Shown piece after piece: positions 58,276-64,000 of a DNA stretch of 64,000 nucleotides. Position 1 is the stretch's first letter. Each line of letters starts with the position of its first letter. Origin of the DNA: an uncultured Clostridia bacterium (lineage in GTDB: Bacteria > Bacillota > Clostridia > Christensenellales > Pumilibacteraceae); contig CAOJOK010000005.1 in NCBI GenBank assembly GCA_948440265.1, positions 1 through 64,000 on the forward strand, read 5' to 3'. The notes below the pieces were generated by a model, which did not search any database, had not been told where the DNA came from, and was given only the letters and a program-made list of their open reading frames with translations. The translations under genes and the position numbers were made by a program.

Positions 58276-58896
58276 TCATTCCTCCGTCATAGGTTCGTTG
58301 CAGTCAAGACAGAGAATACGAACTTCTTTCGTGGCTCTTACCGATTGACCGCAGATAGGGCATTTATATTTGCGTGTACTCGACGTACGCACCGTTTGAC
58401 CTTTAAACACGGGAGAACGATAAATAATGCTTTTGGGGTTGTCCTTGACAAACTCCGCAATAAGCGCCGCTGTTCCTTCCGTGAGTTCCGTATGCGAATA
58501 TCCTATCTTCGGCAGACATTGAACTTTCAAGCCGTGCATTTCGGCAATGCGCAGAAAGAGTTTGTTATGATACGTTCCGCCGCGCGAGCAATCTTGAATG
58601 TGATTTTGACGAGCATAATTGTGACACATTTCGTGAATGAGCGTTTCTGCGATTTCAGATACGGAACGATTGAGATATTGTGCCGTAATATTCAGTTCGT
58701 GCGCTCCCTCGTTTTCGCCACGCTCTTTCCATACCTTTTCGGTGGAATACCAGCCGAAAGCCTTATTCCGCTCGTCGCGCTGCACTGTTATTACCGGCTT
58801 TTCAAGCTCGCCGCCGAACAGTCTGCCGTTTATGTAATCGTATAGTTTTTCCAAATACTTGACTGTTTCGATATACCTTTCCGTACCGTTTTCCAT
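58276..58896 (-). CDS. SprT-like zinc metalloprotease-type protein
   Basis: ETLIHEMCHNYARQ (HExxH), GTYHNKLFLRIAEMHGL, C-terminal zinc ribbon CPICG...CLDC. Confidence 0.85.
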   Translation of the reverse strand: MENGTERYIETVKYLEKLYDYINGRLFGGELEKPVITVQRDERNKAFGWYSTEKVWKERGENEGAHELNITAQYLNRSVSEIAETLIHEMCHNYARQNHIQDCSRGGTYHNKLFLRIAEMHGLKVQCLPKIGYSHTELTEGTAALIAEFVKDNPKSIIYRSPVFKGQTVRTSSTRKYKCPICGQSVRATKEVRILCLDCNEPMTEE

Positions 58897-58916
58897 TCGT
58901 CAATCACCTCGTATGT

Positions 58917-59081
58917 TCAATAATCTTTCGTCAAGTTTTCGGTAAAAAAGAGAATATTCTCAATAAGCAGCTTGCACAAACTTGTATCTTTACCCGTACT
59001 TAACAATCTTGATTTTTCAAGCGAAAGTTTTTTATACATATCTTTCGCTTCTTTCAGATTCATACTTTTAAACAGTCTCAT
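58917..59081 (-). CDS. Small hypothetical protein (54 aa)
   Basis: MRLFKSMNLKEAKDMYKKLSLEKSRLLSTGKDTSLCKLLIENILFFTENLTKDY, translated by hand. Confidence 0.45.
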   Translation of the reverse strand: MRLFKSMNLKEAKDMYKKLSLEKSRLLSTGKDTSLCKLLIENILFFTENLTKDY

Positions 59082-59087
59082 ATCCGC

Positions 59088-59300
59088 TTATCCTCTTGTT
59101 ACGGGAAGCAAGTCCCCGTAAATATTTGTTTCGTCTTTACATACAATTTCGACATATACGCGATATTGATTGACGCTACCGCGATTGGGATATAACCCCG
59201 ATACCGAACAATAGTTCACATTTTCGCCTTTGCCGAATGTCTCATAAAATCGTTGAGCCTGCTCGCACTCGGCTTTCGTACCCATTACCCGAATTTTCAT
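59088..59300 (-). CDS. DUF3970-like small protein
   Basis: MKIRVMGTKAECEQAQRFYETF...YRVYVEIV; ATG at 59300. Confidence 0.5.
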   Translation of the reverse strand: MKIRVMGTKAECEQAQRFYETFGKGENVNYCSVSGLYPNRGSVNQYRVYVEIVCKDETNIYGDLLPVTRG

Positions 59301-59311
59301 AGCCGTTATCC

Positions 59312-59473
59312 TCAATGTATTAAGCGATAAACGCCGAGCAGACACCAACCCTTAAACCAATTCTTTGTCTTTTCGGCAAATTTTTTCCGTGCTTGTCTGA
59401 CATTATCTGCGTCAATTATATGATACGCCGTGCCGCCCACGACCGTCGAAATTCTGAATATATACTCGTTCAT
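59312..59473 (-). CDS. Small hypothetical protein (53 aa)
   Basis: MNEYIFRISTVVGGTAYHIIDADNVRQARKKFAEKTKNW; overlaps the upstream ORF. Confidence 0.5.
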   Translation of the reverse strand: MNEYIFRISTVVGGTAYHIIDADNVRQARKKFAEKTKNWFKGWCLLGVYRLIH

Positions 59474-59688
59474 TTCACCACCTCGTTGCCGTTTTCGCTT
59501 TTGATAATGTTTTCGCAAATCGACAGTATGCCGATTATATCCGTCAATACGGTATAATCTTGAAAACAACCTTTTCCGATTCCTTTCCCACAAAGTTCCG
59601 AAACAGAATCTTCGAAGAGTTTACCGTCTGCGCTGTCGTAATGTCTTAATATCTTCTCGATATTTTTAAGCCCTTGTTCCATTGTCAT
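59470..59688 (-). CDS. Small hypothetical protein (72 aa)
   Basis: RBS aaaggagtacaatt upstream; first ORF of the minus-strand operon. Confidence 0.5.
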   Translation of the reverse strand: MTMEQGLKNIEKILRHYDSADGKLFEDSVSELCGKGIGKGCFQDYTVLTDIIGILSICENIIKSENGNEVVK

Positions 59689-59786
59689 AATTGTACTCCT
59701 TTGCGTAAAGCCGCCGCCCGTATATTAGAACGACACGGAATACAATTCGCTCCCTTTGCCGTTCCATTTTAATATAAAACTTTACC

Positions 59787-59802
59787 TTTCCTAAATTCTC
59801 TT
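59787..59802 (+). repeat. Candidate attR core (16-bp direct repeat TTTCCTAAATTCTCTT)
   Basis: Identical to 45308-45323. Confidence 0.65.
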
Positions 59803-59880
59803 TGAACGGCGAAATATTTGACTTTACGGCGCTCTTTATTGTATTATATAATGGAATTACTGTGTGAAAAGGAGAGAGTT

Positions 59881-60792
59881 ATGCCCGTAAAAATCGACCC
59901 CGATTTGCCTGCCGCGAAATTTCTCGACAGAGAGAATATATTCTATATGACCAACGAGCGCGCTCTTTCGCAGGAAATCCGTCCGCTGAAGATAGCCATA
60001 CTCAATCTTATGCCGAACAAGGTTGCGACGGAAACACAGCTTTTGCGCCTTATCGGAAACACGCCGCTTCAGGTGGAGATTGTCCTTCTGCGCACCGCGA
60101 GCTATGACTCCAAGCACACCGACGAAGAATATTTGAAATCGTTTTATATGACTTTCGACGAAGCGATAGAGCGTCATTTGCGTTTCGACGGTCTTGTAAT
60201 CACGGGCGCGCCCGTTGAGAAAATGGAGTTTTCGTCCGTTGCCTATTGGGATGAACTGCGGCGTATTCTCGATTGGGCAAAGACAAACGTCTATTCGTCG
60301 ATGTACATTTGCTGGGCGGCGCAGGCGGCTATGTATTACCTTTACGGAATAGATAAATATCCGTTGAAAGAAAAGGCGTTCGGCGTTTTCAAACACAGGG
60401 TTTACAATAAAACAAATCCGCTTGTGCGCGGCTTCAACGACGAATTTGACGCTCCGCATTCGCGCTATACCGAAGTTCGCCGAAAGGATGTGGAAAAGAG
60501 CGAACAGCTCGATATCCTTGCCGATTCGGAAGAAGTAGGGCTATATCTTGTCGGCAGTAAAGATTTCAGACACGTGTTCGTTTTCGGTCACGGCGAGTAC
60601 GACGTTGACACTCTCGATATGGAATACAAGCGCGATAAAGAACGCGGGCTTGACACGAAAAAGCCGCAGCACTACTATAAAGACGGAAAGCCGAGTTTGA
60701 CCTGGCGTTCGCACGAATCGCTTTTGATAAGCAATTGGCTGAATTACTGCGTATATCAAATGACGCCGTATGATTTGACAGACTTGAAATAG
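59881..60792 (+). CDS. metA: Homoserine O-acyltransferase MetA
   Basis: MPVKIDPDLPAAKFLDRENIFYM, LNLMPNKVATETQLLRLIGNTPLQV, CWAAQAAMYYLYGI; ATG at 59881 with gagaga RBS. Confidence 0.96.
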   Translation: MPVKIDPDLPAAKFLDRENIFYMTNERALSQEIRPLKIAILNLMPNKVATETQLLRLIGNTPLQVEIVLLRTASYDSKHTDEEYLKSFYMTFDEAIERHLRFDGLVITGAPVEKMEFSSVAYWDELRRILDWAKTNVYSSMYICWAAQAAMYYLYGIDKYPLKEKAFGVFKHRVYNKTNPLVRGFNDEFDAPHSRYTEVRRKDVEKSEQLDILADSEEVGLYLVGSKDFRHVFVFGHGEYDVDTLDMEYKRDKERGLDTKKPQHYYKDGKPSLTWRSHESLLISNWLNYCVYQMTPYDLTDLK

Positions 60793-60807
60793 GAGATTGC
60801 AGATAAA

Positions 60808-62220
60808 ATGAGAAGAACAAAAATAGTATGCACTTTGGGCCCGGCTACGGACAGCTATGCCACGATAAAGAAACTGATAAAAGCGGGAATGAATGTCGCG
60901 CGTCTGAATATGTCGCACGGCAGTCACGAAGAACACGCAAAGCGGATAGAACTCGTCAAAAAAGCCCGTGAAGAACTGGCTATGCCGGTGGCCATAATGG
61001 CGGATACGAAGGGACCCGAGATTCGCGTACGCACATTTAAAAACGGAATTGCGCACCTTAAAGAGGGCGGCGAGTTCACGCTTACGACGGAGGAGTGCGA
61101 GGGCGACGACAGCAGAGTGTCCGTATCTTTCAAGGAACTTCCCGAGTATGTAAAGTCCGGCGACCCTATCTTGATAAACGACGGAATAATAGAACTTTCC
61201 GCGCTGTCCGTTTCCGACACCGAAATCAAGTGCCGCGTCGTTTGCGGCGGAGAACTGACAAACAGAAAGAGCATAAACCTGCCGCGCACGGTAATCGATA
61301 TGCCGTATATTTCCGAAGCGGATAAAAGCGACATACTGTTTGCGTTGAGCCAGGACGTCGACTATTTCGCGCTGTCGTTCGTACGGTGCGTGGAAGACGT
61401 GCGCACGGTCAAACAACTGCTTGCCACAAAGAACGTTTCCGACGTGCAGTTGATTGCAAAAATAGAGAACAGGGAAGGCGTGAACAATTTCGAATCCATA
61501 CTTGCCGAGTGCGACGGAGCAATGGTGGCGCGCGGCGATATGGGCGTGGAAATACCGTTCGAAGAACTGCCGGCAATACAGAAAGAAATGATAAAGACCT
61601 GCTATAAGGCAGGCAAAAAGGTCATAACGGCAACGCAGATGCTGGAATCTATGATAAACAATCCCAGACCCACGCGTGCGGAGATTTCCGACGTTGCCAA
61701 CGCCATATACGACGGAACGTCGGCAACTATGCTGTCGGGAGAAACGGCGGCGGGAAAATATCCCGTGGAAGCCGTCAAGACTATGGCGAAAATTGCCGAG
61801 ACGGCAGAAAACAGTATAAACTTCAAAAAGCGGTTTGTCGCGCTTAATGCGGAGATAAAGACGATAACCGACGCCGTGTCGCATTCCACCTGTGCAGCGG
61901 CGTTCGACCTCGAAGCAAAGGCTATCATAACAGTATCGCAGTCCGGTTATACGGCGAGAAAGGTTTCGCGTTTCCGTCCGAGCGCGCCCATAATCGCCCC
62001 TACGACAAGCAGTAAGGCATATAATCAGCTGGCTATGAATTGGGGCGTAACGCCGACAATGGCGGCGCACCAGAATAATTCCGACGACCTGTTCAAGCAC
62101 TCCATACAGTGTGCGCTTTCGACGGGCATAGTCAAAAAAGGCGACCTTGTGGTTTTGACGGGCGGCGTGCCCGTAGGCATTTCGGGCAATACCGACACTA
62201 TGAGAATAGAGATAATCTAA
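60808..62220 (+). CDS. pyk: Pyruvate kinase
   Basis: MRRTKIVCTLGPATDSY, ADTKGPEIRVRTF, ATQMLESMINNPRPTRAEISDVANAIYDGT. Confidence 0.97.
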   Translation: MRRTKIVCTLGPATDSYATIKKLIKAGMNVARLNMSHGSHEEHAKRIELVKKAREELAMPVAIMADTKGPEIRVRTFKNGIAHLKEGGEFTLTTEECEGDDSRVSVSFKELPEYVKSGDPILINDGIIELSALSVSDTEIKCRVVCGGELTNRKSINLPRTVIDMPYISEADKSDILFALSQDVDYFALSFVRCVEDVRTVKQLLATKNVSDVQLIAKIENREGVNNFESILAECDGAMVARGDMGVEIPFEELPAIQKEMIKTCYKAGKKVITATQMLESMINNPRPTRAEISDVANAIYDGTSATMLSGETAAGKYPVEAVKTMAKIAETAENSINFKKRFVALNAEIKTITDAVSHSTCAAAFDLEAKAIITVSQSGYTARKVSRFRPSAPIIAPTTSSKAYNQLAMNWGVTPTMAAHQNNSDDLFKHSIQCALSTGIVKKGDLVVLTGGVPVGISGNTDTMRIEII

Positions 62221-62232
62221 TCGGAGAATGAG

Positions 62233-62907
62233 ATGAACAACAAGATATTGATTGTCGAAGACGACGCAAAAATTTCGCGGTTCGTATCGCTGGAACTGAC
62301 GCACGAAGGCTATGAAACCGACGTTGTGGCGGACGGGCGCGTGGCTTTGGAAACGGCTCTCGAAAAGGACTACGGTCTGATTATTCTGGACGTAATGCTG
62401 CCGTCGCTGAACGGCATAGAAGTGCTTCGTCGGTTGCGGCAGGTGAAGTCGACGCCGGTCATTATCCTGACCGCGCGCGACCAGGTTATGGACAAAGTAT
62501 CCGGACTGGACGTCGGTGCAAACGACTATATGACAAAGCCGTTCGCCATAGAAGAACTGCTGGCGAGAATACGCGCGAATTTGAGAAAGACGAGCGCGAC
62601 GGGCGAAGTCATATCTATAGGCAAACTCGTCATCGACTGCGGCTCCGTTTCCGTTACATACGATTCTCACCCCATAGAGCTGACAAAACGCGAGTTCGAT
62701 TTGCTGACTTATCTGACGAGAAACCGCAATATAGTCGTGACGCGCGAACAGGCTCTCGACGCGGTGTGGGGATTCGAGTTCTACGGAAACACCAATGTCG
62801 TAGACGTTTACATTCGCTATTTGCGCAGTAAAATCGACGACGTGTATAATGTCGAACTTATTCAGACCGTGCGCGGCGCGGGCTATGTCATAAGAGACAA
62901 AGACTGA
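62233..62907 (+). CDS. OmpR/PhoB family response regulator
   Basis: ILIVEDDAKISRFV, LDVMLP, KPF, winged-helix C-terminus. Confidence 0.96.
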   Translation: MNNKILIVEDDAKISRFVSLELTHEGYETDVVADGRVALETALEKDYGLIILDVMLPSLNGIEVLRRLRQVKSTPVIILTARDQVMDKVSGLDVGANDYMTKPFAIEELLARIRANLRKTSATGEVISIGKLVIDCGSVSVTYDSHPIELTKREFDLLTYLTRNRNIVVTREQALDAVWGFEFYGNTNVVDVYIRYLRSKIDDVYNVELIQTVRGAGYVIRDKD

Positions 62908-64000
62908 TGCAGGAAAATATCGAAAAAGAAGAAAAGAAAGAAGACGCCGCCGTCACCATAAAGGAGATTAAGGACGAGGCGAAGCCGCAGGTTAAAAAGA
63001 AAAAACCTTGGTGGCTCATCACGCTTGCCGTGGTGTTTTTTCCGATAACGCCTTTTGTCCTGCTGTTCAATCTCATATTCCGAAAAATCAAGCTGTCGAT
63101 AACTACAAAGACGACAATCATATTCACCGTTCTTTTCGGCGTGCTCATAACCGTTTACGTTATATTCATAATAACGAGCATAGAGAGCCAATTGAATTCT
63201 TCGTCTATGGCGGACGCCGAAGGTTTTTTGAGAAAGATGAAAATAACGTCCGTCGTGCTCGTCATAGTGTTCGTGGCGCTGGGCGCGGCTATAGGAAATA
63301 TTTCCAGTCAGTATATGATGACGCCGCTTCGTCGAATGATAGACCAGATAGACAAGGTGGACGGGAACAATCTTTCAATGCGTTTGGACGCAGTGGATTC
63401 GCAGGACGAATTGAACGAGCTCACGCAGCAGATAAACGAAATGCTTAACGAGTTGGAAAGCACGTTCGAAAGACAGTCGAATTTTATTTCGGACGCAAGC
63501 CACGAGCTTAAAACGCCGATATCGGTCATACAGGGATATGCGAATATGCTGAAACGGTGGGGAAAGTCTGACCCTGCGCTATTAGACGAGAGCATAGACA
63601 CTCTGCTTGCCGAAGCCGAAAATATGAAAAGAATAGTCGAGCAATTACTGCTGCTCGCCAAAATAGGCAACCTGACTATGAACAAGACGCGCTTCGATAT
63701 GACGGCGGTGATAAGAGAAGCCGTGGATAAATACCGAATTGCCGAGTTGAATAAAGAAATAGTATTTTCCGGCGATGAAGAAATCTGGGTGGAAACCGAT
63801 AAAAATATGCTGGTGGAATCGGCTCGCGCGCTCATAGACAACGCGATAAAGTACACCCACGACAGCGGACACATAGAAGTCGGCTGTCGGCGAACGGACG
63901 ACGGAGCGACGATTTTCGTCAAGGACAACGGAATAGGAATCTCTCCCGAAAATCTGACGCATATATTCGAACGCTTCTATCGGTGCGATAAAGCAAGAGG
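62907..64000 (+). CDS. Sensor histidine kinase (truncated by the window end)
   Basis: ATG overlaps the regulator stop; two TM segments, HAMP-like region, SDASHELKTPISVIQGYANML, DNGIGISPENLTHIFERFYRCD; open to 64000. Confidence 0.93.
   Translation, partial: MQENIEKEEKKEDAAVTIKEIKDEAKPQVKKKKPWWLITLAVVFFPITPFVLLFNLIFRKIKLSITTKTTIIFTVLFGVLITVYVIFIITSIESQLNSSSMADAEGFLRKMKITSVVLVIVFVALGAAIGNISSQYMMTPLRRMIDQIDKVDGNNLSMRLDAVDSQDELNELTQQINEMLNELESTFERQSNFISDASHELKTPISVIQGYANMLKRWGKSDPALLDESIDTLLAEAENMKRIVEQLLLLAKIGNLTMNKTRFDMTAVIREAVDKYRIAELNKEIVFSGDEEIWVETDKNMLVESARALIDNAIKYTHDSGHIEVGCRRTDDGATIFVKDNGIGISPENLTHIFERFYRCDKAR

Larger units (their letters stand above)
45308..59802. mobile_element. Inovirus-like integrated element (candidate filamentous-phage-type prophage), ~14.5 kb
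   Basis: HUH Rep, Zot/FtsK-like multi-TM ATPase, secreted/membrane structural candidates, IS30 transposase, bounding direct repeat; no capsid, portal, relaxase or VirB4-like genes seen. Confidence 0.6.

Overview
Mostly a conserved chromosomal backbone of a Firmicutes (Clostridia-like) bacterium, interrupted by one accessory island. Backbone genes include aspB-like aminotransferase, Re-citrate/isopropylmalate-synthase-like enzyme, thrC, trpS, rpmG-secE-nusG-rplK-rplA-rplJ-rplL with an L10 leader, gdhA, DnaD-like protein, sbcCD, ACT and UPF0210/DUF711-type proteins, pepF, typA, dnaB, uppP, an ABC/FtsX exporter, aconitase, Lrp regulator, greA, lysS, Orn/Lys/Arg decarboxylase, tmk, holB, PSP1 protein, 2[4Fe-4S] ferredoxin, metA, pyk and a two-component system cut by the window end. 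The most interesting region is a ~14.5 kb island at about 45.31-59.80 kb, inserted between two divergent chromosomal genes and bounded by a 16-bp direct repeat (TTTCCTAAATTCTCTT). It encodes an IS30-type transposase, a HUH rolling-circle Rep, a multi-TM Zot/FtsK-like morphogenesis ATPase coupled to a 30-aa membrane microprotein, three large membrane-anchored or secreted proteins (one with InlB/Listeria-Bacteroides repeats), a SprT-like protease and a zinc-ribbon/PD-(D/E)XK nuclease cargo gene. I interpret it as an inovirus-like (filamentous phage-type) prophage. It also carries (i) two ~232-bp direct copies of a highly structured element whose stems differ by compensatory changes, 10.56 kb apart, and (ii) a candidate ~95-nt small RNA with near-consensus promoter and terminator on the strand opposite to the flanking genes. 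Outside the island, a secreted lipoprotein gene appears switched off by a G10 homopolymer frameshift, which may be phase variation. All assignments are from reading the sequence; no searches were run.
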